Shown here: one piece after another, positions 54,079 through 61,399 of the stretch
Position numbering within the stretch: position 1 is the first letter of the stretch
Layout of the letters: every line of letters begins with the position of its first letter
DNA from: Porphyromonadaceae bacterium H1
Lineage (GTDB): Bacteria > Bacteroidota > Bacteroidia > Bacteroidales > Paludibacteraceae
Direction: 5' to 3'
Length of the DNA: 64,000 nt
Assembly: GCA_001653155.1 (NCBI GenBank)
Contig: BDEJ01000016.1
Coordinates: 62,001 to 126,000 of the forward strand
The notes under the pieces: generated by a model
Seen by the model: only the letters and a program-made list of their open reading frames with translations
What the model was told of the DNA's origin: nothing
The model's database searches: none
Program-made: the position numbers and the translations under genes

Positions 54079-55878
54079 TTAGGGTTTTCCGGGGGGGGGC
54101 ATGTCGTTATTTTCTTTTCGGAAGCGCGCCACCCGCTCCAGCAGGAAGGGTTGACGGTTCCAGTGAAAGGCTTCGTAATCTTCCGTAAGCTCTACCTTAT
54201 TACCGGTGAAGCTGAGTCCGTCCACCGATTTGGCATAAAGAATGGGCGCATCGAAACTTCGGAATACGTTGTTCTCAATGCGTATGTTCCGATGAAAGTA
54301 GCCTTCCTGTCCGGCCAGATTCGGTATCTCGGGGTAGATGGAAATGACGGCATTGGTAAACTGATACAGACTGGTAAGGGCATTCACGAAAGTATTATCG
54401 CGAATAAGCACATCGCGGCAGGCTCCCGTTTCGAACCAACCGTTACAGTCGCCACAGAGCAAAACGGCGCATCCCGAAGTATGGTCGAAGAGATTTTCGG
54501 CCACCAGCACCGGTTTGGGAGTACTGAAGAGCGCCCCCCGCGCCCGGTTGTTCCGGATGATGTTGGCTGAGAAGTCCACTTCGGGAGTCCAAGTCAGGTT
54601 CTCGATACCGATAGCTTCGGAAGGATGCGGCAAAGCTTCGAGCGCCTCCTCAAAGACAATGACAAATGACTTGGCTCCCTGTTCGCTCTCACGATCCTGA
54701 GCGCGGATGGAGCGGATGCGATTGCTTTTCCCCACAACATCCATCGTCGAGGCACGCAGGAACTGTACCGAGTCGCCGGCCTCCCCCCATTTGAAGCCCC
54801 AGGACTGGTTGTGCATATAGCTGGCTACGACACTGTAGTCGTCGAGGACTTGGGTCAACTTGAGGTAGGTACCGTGCACATTGATGGCGTCGTCCATCAT
54901 ATTTTCGTAGAGGCCTCCCCGCGAAACGATACGGCCTTTACAGCCGGAGAAGTGCGTTGCGTCGGCCTGCGTGGTAAAACAACGCGGATCGTCGGCTCCT
55001 TTCAAGCAAACCCGGAATCCTTCCAGAAAAACGTTCTCGCAAAGCTGAGCAAGCAAACCCATACCCTCGGCATAATGCACGCTGACATCTTTCAGTTGGG
55101 TATTCTTGCATCCGGAAAGGAAAATACCCGGAGCCGGTCGTTCGTAAGTACGCAAGGCCACGAAGCAGGCCTCCGGCAAGCGGTCGTCTTTCCAAGCCGG
55201 GGCATCGAAAACCCGCGGTTCGACAGTCGGTCGCAAGCCACTGAGATCGCAATTCAGGTCGCCGCTGCGGTAGAGAACGCGCTTCGTCTCAGCTTCGAAA
55301 GCAATGCCCGTATAAGGAGTGAAACTGTAGGAAGTATCGAAGATTTCCAGACGCCCTCCCTCGGCGATGCGGTATTTGTAGCAGGAATCCAACTCGAAAC
55401 GGATGCCTTCGTTTCCTCGGTTCTCGCGTACTCTTACCTGCACGATATGCGGCTGTGCAAAATCGATGCTGAAGTTTTGCAGACGGCAGTTTTCCGAGTT
55501 GATAAGCGCCATCGGGAGCATCCGCCCGTGAAAGACGAAATCCGCTCCTCCTCCGTCGAAGGTCAGGTTGCGCAAGCCCTCCAAGACCATGCCGACTCGT
55601 TTCGGATTATCCTGATCGTGGTTCGAGATGAAATATTCACGCAAGACGGCCTGCTCTTCCCGGAAATCGTAACGTCCTTTTTCGAAGCGTAAAACCGCAG
55701 GAGCTCCGTTCAGCTCCAAGGTTATCTGCCGCAGGGCTTTATCAAAGAGAGGGGCTGCATCCGGGCATCCCGGTTTCAGACCGAAATCCGCCATATCGTA
55801 AGTCTTCACTTGCGTACAAGCAAGGCTTAACACACAAATTGGCAAGAGCCAGAAACAAATTCGCAGGATTTTTTTCAT
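54079..55878 (-). CDS. GH110 alpha-1,3-galactosidase lipoprotein with C9 tract
   Basis: Right-handed beta-helix glycosidase of the GH110 family, which removes terminal alpha-1,3-linked galactose from blood group B-type or linear glycans. The 599-residue protein has a lipobox (CVLSLACTQV), the GH110 opening DFGLKPGCPDAAPLFDKAL, and segments RFEKGRYDFREEQA, NLTFDGGGADFVFHGRMLP, FQATDATHFSGCKG-type region (TQADATHFSGCKGRIVSRGG), YENMMDDAINVHGTYLKL and many parallel-helix rungs. The 3' end contains nine consecutive C (54091-54099 as G on the plus strand) encoding PPP before the final GKP. Linkage subtype A or B cannot be told by eye. It stands alone, without a SusCD pair. Confidence 0.85.
   Translation of the reverse strand: MKKILRICFWLLPICVLSLACTQVKTYDMADFGLKPGCPDAAPLFDKALRQITLELNGAPAVLRFEKGRYDFREEQAVLREYFISNHDQDNPKRVGMVLEGLRNLTFDGGGADFVFHGRMLPMALINSENCRLQNFSIDFAQPHIVQVRVRENRGNEGIRFELDSCYKYRIAEGGRLEIFDTSYSFTPYTGIAFEAETKRVLYRSGDLNCDLSGLRPTVEPRVFDAPAWKDDRLPEACFVALRTYERPAPGIFLSGCKNTQLKDVSVHYAEGMGLLAQLCENVFLEGFRVCLKGADDPRCFTTQADATHFSGCKGRIVSRGGLYENMMDDAINVHGTYLKLTQVLDDYSVVASYMHNQSWGFKWGEAGDSVQFLRASTMDVVGKSNRIRSIRAQDRESEQGAKSFVIVFEEALEALPHPSEAIGIENLTWTPEVDFSANIIRNNRARGALFSTPKPVLVAENLFDHTSGCAVLLCGDCNGWFETGACRDVLIRDNTFVNALTSLYQFTNAVISIYPEIPNLAGQEGYFHRNIRIENNVFRSFDAPILYAKSVDGLSFTGNKVELTEDYEAFHWNRQPFLLERVARFRKENNDMPPPGKP
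54091..54099. repeat. Homopolymeric G9/C9 tract in the 3' end of the GH110 gene
   Basis: Nine consecutive G on the plus strand, in codons for three prolines near the C-terminus of the GH110 enzyme. Tracts like this can change length by slippage. A one-base change would alter the last few residues and extend the frame. Confidence 0.85.
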
Positions 55879-55919
55879 CTTGTTTTTTTTCGTTTACATG
55901 CTTTCGTTGTTGTGGTTTT

Positions 55920-56963
55920 TCAGGCGGGTGTCATTTCACCGCAGATGCTGAGGCTCAGCCTGCGCCGCACTTCTTCGAGGGGATATTCCCCTAAGAGGTG
56001 CATCAGTTTCGTAACGAGAGCTTCCGTTGTTGCATCGTAAGCGCTTATTACGCCTGCCCGAAGCAGGTTGAGGCTGGTTTCGTAGCGCCCCATTTCTACC
56101 GAACCCGTATGACATTGGGTCTTGTTCACAATCAGTATTTGGCGCTCGATGGCTTCGCTAAGCGCCCGGAAGAGCCAAGGAGCCCGAGGCGCATTGCCGG
56201 CGCCGAAAGTCTCGAGTACCACAGCCCGCAGGCCGGGTGTAGCCAGCAGGGAGCTTACCACCTCTTCAGTAATGCCCGGGAAGAGCTTCAGGATAGCCAC
56301 TCCGCCCGCCATACGCAGACGCAGGCGAAGCGAGAGCCCCTCCTTCGGGTAACGGATATTCGAGCGGAAATACTTGATGTGTACGCCTGCCTTGGCCAAA
56401 AGCGGATAATTATAAGACTCGAAAGCATTGAAATGTTCCGCATTCTTTTTGGTCGTGCGATTGCCCCGGAAGAGGCTGTCCTCGAAAAAGACGCAAACCT
56501 CCGGAACAAGAGCCGCTCCGTTCTCACGGGCAGCAGCTATCTCTACGGCCGTCAACAGGTTCTCCTTCGCATCGGAACGGGTAATGCCCACCGGCAACTG
56601 CGAGCCGGTAAAAACAACCGGTTTACTCAGATTTTCCAGCATGAAACTCAAGGCCGAGGCAGTATAAGCCATCGTATCGGTGCCGTGCAACACTACAAAA
56701 CCATCGTAGTCCGCATAACGTTCGCCGATAGTCAGAGCCAGACGCCGCCAGTCCTCCGGATCGATGTCCGAAGAGTCGATAAGCGGATCGAAGGCCAGAC
56801 TGTCCACCGCCACGCCCGTATGCTTAAGTTCCGGCAACAAGGCCTGCACACGATCAAAGTCAAGAGGTTGCAAGGCGCCCGTTCCGGGGTCTTCCGACAT
56901 ACTGATGGTCCCCCCTGTAAATATAAGCAACACCGAAGCCCGATCCGTATTTTTTCCTGTCAT
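55920..56963 (-). CDS. ansA: Type I (cytoplasmic) L-asparaginase
   Basis: Hydrolyses asparagine to aspartate and ammonia. The 347-residue protein lacks a signal peptide and has both threonine-bearing signatures: LLIFTGGTISMSEDPGTG at the N-terminus and FVVLHGTDTMAYTASALSFM near residue 92. Further family blocks are PVVFTGSQLPVGITRSDAKE and ETFGAGNAPRA. Length and absence of a leader support the type I form. A -7-like box TATCTTTG lies at 57004-56997, 34 bp before the start, without a -33. It may share a transcript with the GH110 gene downstream (spacing 41 bp). Confidence 0.95.
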   Translation of the reverse strand: MTGKNTDRASVLLIFTGGTISMSEDPGTGALQPLDFDRVQALLPELKHTGVAVDSLAFDPLIDSSDIDPEDWRRLALTIGERYADYDGFVVLHGTDTMAYTASALSFMLENLSKPVVFTGSQLPVGITRSDAKENLLTAVEIAAARENGAALVPEVCVFFEDSLFRGNRTTKKNAEHFNAFESYNYPLLAKAGVHIKYFRSNIRYPKEGLSLRLRLRMAGGVAILKLFPGITEEVVSSLLATPGLRAVVLETFGAGNAPRAPWLFRALSEAIERQILIVNKTQCHTGSVEMGRYETSLNLLRAGVISAYDATTEALVTKLMHLLGEYPLEEVRRRLSLSICGEMTPA

Positions 56964-57125
56964 AATTTACTCTGCTTAAGGCTCAAAAAAACTCTGCAAA
57001 GATAGTCCAATTCAAACAGAAAAAAAGAGGAGGCAGCGAAAAATCCGGCAGCGATATGCAGCTCACCTCTTTTTAGCAAATTCTTTTCCGCGAAAGCTAA
57101 AGAAATCATACGAAAATACATTAAA

Positions 57126-57255
57126 ATTTACTTTGTTTTTTAAAATAAATTCACTAACTTGCGCCCGTTAATTTTAATCCATAGGGTATGAAAACATTCC
57201 GCCACCTTGCCCGCGCCTTTATAAAGCCCGGCTCCCGGCAGGATAAACGGGAGTC
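57126..57255 (+). repeat. Direct repeat copy 1: promoter, leader and 5' frame
   Basis: 130-bp segment, repeated without gaps at 58299-58428 with 7 mismatches by hand alignment. It includes the promoter elements, the TTAATTTTAATCCATAGGGT leader, an ATG at 57188 with 22 following codons (MKTFRHLARAFIKPGSRQDK) and a GC-rich hairpin (CGGCTCCCG with CGGGAGTCG). Confidence 0.9.
57132..57162 (+). promoter_or_regulatory. Promoter in repeat copy 1
   Basis: -33 TTTG (57132-57135), 19-bp spacer and a -7-like TAACTTGC (57155-57162). It drives the leader ATG at 57188 and the lipoprotein gene behind it. Confidence 0.65.
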
Positions 57256-57379
57256 GGCAATAAAAAACCGCCTCCGGCTCAGCCCGATCAGGATAAGCCT
57301 CCCAGGGAGCCATTTCATGCTCAAGAGAATACAATTCTTATTTATCTTTCTTCTCAACAACAAACTTAAAAATTCAAAT

Positions 57380-58045
57380 ATGAGAATCGACATCGTAAAC
57401 CGCAGACGGCAAAAAACCCGGAGAGCTAAACGGAAAAGCTTCCGAGTTCAAATTTGCAGGCATCAGCTCCTCTACGTGGCACTGCTCTCCCTCCTCAGCT
57501 CCTGCGACCTGCTCTTTCCCAAACTGGACTTCTCCCGACTGCCGCCCGAAACACAAGAGGGAGCCCATACTCTAGGATGCTACATCGACGGAAAAATGTT
57601 TTTCGGAGGGTATTTTGCCCCCTTCATGGACATTCCGCTATCTGCTAATTATGCCCTAAAATCGGACATCCTAGCCATACACGCTTATGGGTATATAAAT
57701 GCCGACGGAAGTCTCAGGGCGTATAAAAACGTCCAATTGGATGACACTGGCATAATGTTAATTGTGGTTTCAAACCCGAAACTACAGACCCCACAACCCA
57801 TTAAAAAGGCAGAATACACCCCAATAACATCATCCATAGAATACTGTTACTTATACCGTACGCTGGAGGGAGGAGAAGTCTATTTAAGTAAATTCGACAC
57901 CGTAAGTAAAATCGTAAGCGGACGTTTCCGCTTCGATGGCATTTGTTCCGATAAATCCATCGAATTCGGTGGAAGCGACAGCAGCATCGTTCGAAGCATT
58001 ACGGAAGGACGTTTCGATTTACGATTACGTGTTAGCAATAATTAA
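57380..58045 (+). CDS. Predicted lipoprotein, DUF6252-like
   Basis: Lipoprotein of unknown function. I choose the ATG at 57380 (MRIDIVNRRRQKTRRAKRKS), giving 221 residues with an unusually long basic n-region, a hydrophobic core and the lipobox LLSLLSSCDLLF. The frame is open back to 57188, but the intervening 64 codons belong to a repeated leader and a typical A-rich 5' untranslated stretch (AACAAACTTAAAAATTCAAAT) just before 57380. The mature chain (TLGCYIDGKMFFGGYFAPFM, LDDTGIMLIVVSNPK, EVYLSKFDTVSKIVSGRFRF, ITEGRFDLRLR) resembles the DUF6252-type small beta lipoproteins. The role is unknown. Confidence 0.65.
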   Translation: MRIDIVNRRRQKTRRAKRKSFRVQICRHQLLYVALLSLLSSCDLLFPKLDFSRLPPETQEGAHTLGCYIDGKMFFGGYFAPFMDIPLSANYALKSDILAIHAYGYINADGSLRAYKNVQLDDTGIMLIVVSNPKLQTPQPIKKAEYTPITSSIEYCYLYRTLEGGEVYLSKFDTVSKIVSGRFRFDGICSDKSIEFGGSDSSIVRSITEGRFDLRLRVSNN

Positions 58046-58068
58046 TTAATTAATAAATTAAACATACT

Positions 58069-58203
58069 ATGATGATACTAAAAAAATACCTATGGGTAGT
58101 GTTTGGCTCGTGTATGCCGGAACTCGAAAATACGGCAAGCCCTCTCTTTCCGGTTCGACTTCTTAGCCCCGGCAGGACAAGTTCAGTCTTCAAACTCTCG
58201 TAA
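58069..58203 (+). pseudogene. Short lipoprotein-like fragment
   Basis: Open frame of 44 codons starting MMILKKYLWVVFGSCMPELE, shaped like a truncated lipoprotein signal (hydrophobic run followed by GSC). It has no recognisable mature domain and stops soon after. It may be a decayed paralogue of the lipoprotein just upstream. Confidence 0.3.
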
Positions 58204-58298
58204 ACAAGGGCTAAGGCAGCGGCTTGTCCCCTTGTTGTAAACTCTCCCAAAAACAAACAGCCGGAAAAACAGAAAAAATATTCAATATATATATCATT

Positions 58299-58428
58299 AT
58301 TTACTTTGTTTCTTAAAATAAATTGACTAACTTGCAGCCATTAATTTTAATCCATAGGGTATGAAAACATTCCGTCACCTTGCCCGCGCCTTTATAAGGC
58401 CCGGCTCCCGGCAGGATAAACGGGAGTC
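58299..58428 (+). repeat. Direct repeat copy 2: promoter, leader and 5' frame
   Basis: Same 130-bp element as at 57126-57255, gapless with 7 mismatches. It keeps the promoter, the leader, the ATG (58361) and the hairpin. Two of the seven changes fall in the shared coding frame: one is silent, one changes Lys to Arg. Confidence 0.9.
58305..58335 (+). promoter_or_regulatory. Promoter in repeat copy 2
   Basis: -33 TTTG (58305-58308), 19-bp spacer, -7-like TAACTTGC (58328-58335), identical in spacing to copy 1. Transcription from here would run through the leader ORF and the 21-bp array into the gene at 58824. Confidence 0.65.
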
Positions 58429-58444
58429 ACCACCGCCACGCTGA
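58361..58444 (+). CDS. Possible 27-residue leader peptide in repeat copy 2
   Basis: Short frame beginning MKTFRHLARAFIRPGSRQDK and ending in a proline/arginine-rich tail before TGA at 58444. The hairpin CGGCTCCCG/CGGGAGTC lies inside it. It could be a translated leader acting as an attenuator, or simply the remnant of a duplicated gene start. Translation is unproven. Confidence 0.35.
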   Translation: MKTFRHLARAFIRPGSRQDKRESPPPR

Positions 58445-58570
58445 GCCTGTAAAGGCCTGCCCGACAGACCCAGAACAGCAAACCACTAAGTAACTCGGCC
58501 ACCAGAGCCACTCTTTAGTTTCCATCTGCTTACTTGCTAATCCGACAGCGGTCGATCACCACCAAACCGG

Positions 58571-58759
58571 CATCTATTACGATTAGACAGTCATCTATTA
58601 CGATTAGACGACCATCTATTACGATTAGACCAACGTCTATTAAAATTAGACGACCATCTATTATGATTAGACGAACGCCTATTAGAATTAGACCGACGCA
58701 TCTTACGATTAGACAAACACCTATTACGATTACGCGACCATCTATTACGATTAGACGGA
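58571..58759. repeat. Nine contiguous 21-bp repeats
   Basis: Nine head-to-tail units of exactly 21 bp, typical unit CATCTATTACGATTAGACGA plus C. Units 1-3, 5 and 9 are near identical; units 4, 6, 7 and 8 carry several substitutions. Each unit contains TCTA and TAGA arms, forming a short palindrome (up to CGTCTA with TAGACG). The 21-bp period is two DNA helical turns, so every unit faces the same side. Plus-strand translation gives a repeated SITIRRP; minus-strand translation gives LIVIDGR with mostly conservative changes. There are no spacers between units, so it is not CRISPR. Confidence 0.92.
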
Positions 58760-58823
58760 AGTCGGATTGCAAAGAGCGCTTAAAAAACATTCTTATAGCT
58801 ATAAATTCTAAAAATTTAAGATC

Positions 58824-59183
58824 ATGAACTCTAACGTCAAAAGATTGAATAAAAATATCCTTGAGAAGGATATTTACAGCTTTCACGCACTGAAGGCCAT
58901 TTCGAACTACCAACCGCACAAAGAAAATCTGAAAATCAGTAAGCTGGACGAAGCCTACAGCGAAATGACAGCGCTACAAGGCGAGGAAGCCGGTAAGGAA
59001 GGGGCTTACAAAGCTGCACGCGACAATTGCGTAGCAGCCGAACAGAGCTTCCACAATCTGATGCTCGAGGCTAAAGAGCAAGTGCGCGCACAGTTCGGAA
59101 GCAACTCCAACGAGCTGCAAAGCCTCGGACTGAAGAAGAAAGAAGAACGCAAAGCTCCCGGTAAACGGAAAGCGAAAGCCTAA
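58824..59183 (+). CDS. Hypothetical 119-residue helical, lysine-rich protein
   Basis: Soluble protein without signal peptide. It is mostly helical and charged: KNILEKDIYSFHALKAISNY, LDEAYSEMTALQGEEAGKEG, AYKAARDNCVAAEQSFHNLM, then QFGSNSNELQSLGLKKKEER and a basic tail (KAPGKRKAKA) that would suit nucleic-acid binding. It seems to belong to a family of similar short proteins in Bacteroidota, but I know no function. The gene directly follows the 21-bp repeat array and ends in a strong terminator, so it may be expressed from the copy-2 promoter through the array. Confidence 0.7.
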   Translation: MNSNVKRLNKNILEKDIYSFHALKAISNYQPHKENLKISKLDEAYSEMTALQGEEAGKEGAYKAARDNCVAAEQSFHNLMLEAKEQVRAQFGSNSNELQSLGLKKKEERKAPGKRKAKA

Positions 59184-59197
59184 AAACAATATGAAGT

Positions 59198-59240
59198 TCC
59201 CCGGAGGGCTCTCCTCCCTGCCGGGGAGCTTCTCTTTTTT
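59198..59240 (+). terminator. Terminator of the 119-residue protein gene
   Basis: Stem TCCCCGGAGGG (59198-59208) with CCCT-G-CCGGGGA (ending 59227), one bulged base, followed by GCTTCTCTTTTTTC. Confidence 0.78.
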
Positions 59241-59283
59241 CATCGAAAAACAATCCGGAATACATTCAAAAATTATAACTCCT

Positions 59284-60342
59284 ATGAAAAAATTTATTTT
59301 TACTACAGTCTTTTTATGCAGTCTCCCGGCTCTGAACCTTGCACAAATACGCGTAACCGGCGATGGAAATATCGGCATCGGCACGTCGGATCTTATCCAG
59401 AACCCCCGAAGCACAACCTGGGAGGGGAATACCTTTCATTTCAGAGGAACGGAATATCGACCCAATTATGTCGAAATAAGTTTTTATCTTAAAAGTTCCC
59501 ATTCAAACGTATATGGGGTAGACATATCTCCTCGCGAGAACAACCTTATCTTTCCTCCCAATAGTACCAATCCTTCTCACAGTTCTTCGTTAGGTGCGAT
59601 AAATCCCTGGTATGAAGGTTTTTTCAACAATCTATATTTCTCAGAAAACTTAGTCAACTTCTCGGATGCAAAACTCAAACACAGCATCCGGAAACTTGAT
59701 TTTGACATGAATCGCTTTTTACGACTGAGTCCGGTTTCCTTCCGTTTTGTGGATTCCCTCAACATCGCCAAAAGCGACGGAAGTACGATGAGATTCCGAA
59801 GTACAGTGCAGGAAGAAGCTAAAAAAGGATTCATAGCCCAGGAGGTTGCAAAAATATATCCCGAATTGGTAAAAAAAGACGAAAACAGCGGCTTGCTGAT
59901 GCTTAAGCCCTTGGAGTTTATCCCCCTGCTGGTGAAAGCCGTACAAAAGCAACAAGAGCAGATACGGGCCTTGAACAACAGAATCCGCTATCTGGAAGGA
60001 AGAGCTCCCGGCCTCCCCCGGACGAAAGCCGCGGCTAAAGCCGATAACGCCGAAGAACCGGACGGCTCCTCCGACCTCCGCGAAGCCGCACTCTATCAAA
60101 ATACGCCCAATCCCTTTTCGCAAGCAACGGAAATACGTTACTACCTGCCCGAAACGGTGGGCAGCGCCCTGCTCTGCATCTACGACCTGCAAGGCAAGCA
60201 ACTCAGGCAAATCGTACTGAACGAACGGGGGCAGGCAGCGCTCAGTCTCTCGGCATCCGAGTTCCGGCCCGGCATCTACCTCTACGGATTGATTGCCGAC
60301 GGACAGGAAATTGATGTGAAACGTATGATATTAACCGAATAG
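59284..60342 (+). CDS. S74 tail-fibre chaperone-type protein with T9SS sorting domain
   Basis: Secreted protein of 352 residues. I start it at 59284 (MKKFIFTTVFLCSLPALNLA), which gives a proper signal peptide; the longer frame would run through the preceding terminator. A short beta-rich N-terminal part (IRVTGDGNIGIGTSDLIQNP, a pattern seen in tail-fibre-like repeats) leads to an intramolecular-chaperone region (about 120-240: LYFSENLVNFSDAKLKHSIR, KKGFIAQEVAKIYPELVKKD) and a coiled coil (VKAVQKQQEQIRALNNRIRY). The last 80 residues form a type A T9SS sorting domain (YQNTPNPFSQATEIRYYLPE, CIYDLQGKQLRQIVL, FRPGIYLYGLIADG). A trimeric surface fibre is the likely form. Confidence 0.82.
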   Translation: MKKFIFTTVFLCSLPALNLAQIRVTGDGNIGIGTSDLIQNPRSTTWEGNTFHFRGTEYRPNYVEISFYLKSSHSNVYGVDISPRENNLIFPPNSTNPSHSSSLGAINPWYEGFFNNLYFSENLVNFSDAKLKHSIRKLDFDMNRFLRLSPVSFRFVDSLNIAKSDGSTMRFRSTVQEEAKKGFIAQEVAKIYPELVKKDENSGLLMLKPLEFIPLLVKAVQKQQEQIRALNNRIRYLEGRAPGLPRTKAAAKADNAEEPDGSSDLREAALYQNTPNPFSQATEIRYYLPETVGSALLCIYDLQGKQLRQIVLNERGQAALSLSASEFRPGIYLYGLIADGQEIDVKRMILTE

Positions 60343-60354
60343 AAGAAAGAAAAT

Positions 60355-61209
60355 ATGAACAAGAAATTAATAGCGCTTTTTTCTGGCCTTTTTTATCTTT
60401 CGAGCTATGGACAATCGAATGAAAGCAGTCCGTATTTACCGACAAACACATCATGGACGGAAGTAACGACTAACTCGATTGATGGAAGTTACTGCCGCAT
60501 TAACAGATATTTCATAGATGGTGATACTGTGATAAATTCCGTCTCTTACAAGAAAATATTTCGCGATGGGACTCCATTTTCCGCACTACGTGAGTCGGAG
60601 AAAAAAGTATTTGTTTATTTTTTCGACATAGAAAAAGAAAAATTGACCTATGATTTCGATTGGGCAATAGGGAAAACACTCTACTTCCAACCTCATTTTT
60701 CCGAAGAATATGCAGTCTTAACGGAAAAAATAACAGAAATAGACAAAGTACGACTTGAGGATGGGAATTACTACGATTATATCTTAGCTCCTGATGCCAT
60801 CATCAAGGGTATCGGTTCTCAATCCGGATTTTTTTCTCACATGTTCGAGCAACCTCCGAATGGAGATAAAACAGAGCTACTCTGTTTTAAGAAAAAAGAT
60901 ATACTTATCTATAAAAACATAAAATTCCGTACTTGCGAGTCGTGTGAAAAAGCTGATATGGCAGTAAACAATGTTAATTCGAAAAATCTTGTCAGCTATT
61001 GCAACAATACTTTCTATTTTTCATTTGATGATAATCAAGGAAAAAAACTCTTTGTATACGACTCTATGGGTGGAGAGTTATTTCTTTCCGACATTAGCAA
61101 TAAATCATCCTTGCAGATTAATACATTGAAGAATGGAGTTTATTTTTATAAAATCACAGCAAGAAACAACAAGACACTCTACACAGGAAGCTTTATATAT
61201 AAAAAATAA
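60355..61209 (+). CDS. T9SS-sorted secreted protein, unknown function
   Basis: Exported protein of 284 residues: signal peptide MNKKLIALFSGLFYLSSYGQ, an uncharacterised beta-rich body (IDGSYCRINRYFIDGDTVIN, VSYKKIFRDGTPFSALRESE, YDYILAPDAIIKGIGSQSGF) and a type A T9SS sorting domain (about 205-284: FSFDDNQGKKLFVYDSMGGE, INTLKNGVYFYKITARNNKT) ending FIYKK. No catalytic motif is visible; similar bodies are common among T9SS cargo of Bacteroidales and have no assigned role. The gene follows the S74 protein by 12 bp and is clearly more AT-rich than genes before 60 kb. Confidence 0.75.
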   Translation: MNKKLIALFSGLFYLSSYGQSNESSPYLPTNTSWTEVTTNSIDGSYCRINRYFIDGDTVINSVSYKKIFRDGTPFSALRESEKKVFVYFFDIEKEKLTYDFDWAIGKTLYFQPHFSEEYAVLTEKITEIDKVRLEDGNYYDYILAPDAIIKGIGSQSGFFSHMFEQPPNGDKTELLCFKKKDILIYKNIKFRTCESCEKADMAVNNVNSKNLVSYCNNTFYFSFDDNQGKKLFVYDSMGGELFLSDISNKSSLQINTLKNGVYFYKITARNNKTLYTGSFIYKK

Positions 61210-61213
61210 TACA

Positions 61214-61327
61214 ATGAAAACTAAAATTACAATTTTAGTTTACATGTTTTTCAATGTGTTGATAATGGCACAAAACACATATAAAATAAGGCTGTATCAT
61301 AAGAACTCAGCCTCATTTAGGGGCTAA
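61214..61327 (+). pseudogene. Signal-peptide remnant of a secreted protein
   Basis: Frame of 37 codons, MKTKITILVYMFFNVLIMAQ followed by NTYKIRLYHKNSASFRG and a stop. The first 20 residues are a complete signal peptide, but no mature domain follows. An AGGCTG/CAGCCT hairpin lies in the tail. It starts 4 bp after the previous stop, so it was probably a gene of the same operon that has been truncated by deletion. Confidence 0.55.
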
Positions 61328-61399
61328 CAAAAAATAGCGAGTTATACACAACAAAATGTAATAATTTACTTTGTCATCCACTAAACAAAATATCGCATT

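Larger units (their letters stand above)
58046..58823. other. Gene-poor repeat region of about 780 bp
   Basis: Between the lipoprotein gene and the 119-residue protein gene. It holds a 44-codon lipoprotein-like fragment (58069-58203), an inverted repeat AACAAGGG/CCCTTGTT (about 58205-58246), the second copy of the 130-bp leader repeat (58299-58428) and the 21-bp array (58571-58759). It looks like decayed or regulatory DNA rather than a normal gene. Confidence 0.65.

Noticed and set aside
57188-57379. 64-codon extension of the 57380 lipoprotein
   Set aside because: The segment is the repeated leader plus an A-rich untranslated stretch. In the second copy the same frame stops after 27 codons, so it need not be part of the lipoprotein.
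58050-58256. Minus-strand 68-codon frame
   Set aside because: No motif, no promoter, and it covers an inverted repeat region. Treated as a chance frame.
58571-58759. CRISPR array
   Set aside because: Repeats are directly joined with no unique spacers, the unit is too short, and no cas gene is nearby.
58530-58919. Minus-strand protein-coding gene across the 21-bp array (LIVIDGR repeats)
   Set aside because: The frame overlaps the start of the 119-residue gene, has no promoter or start context, and has a repetitive low-complexity sequence. The conservative substitutions are noted in the findings but are not enough to call a gene.
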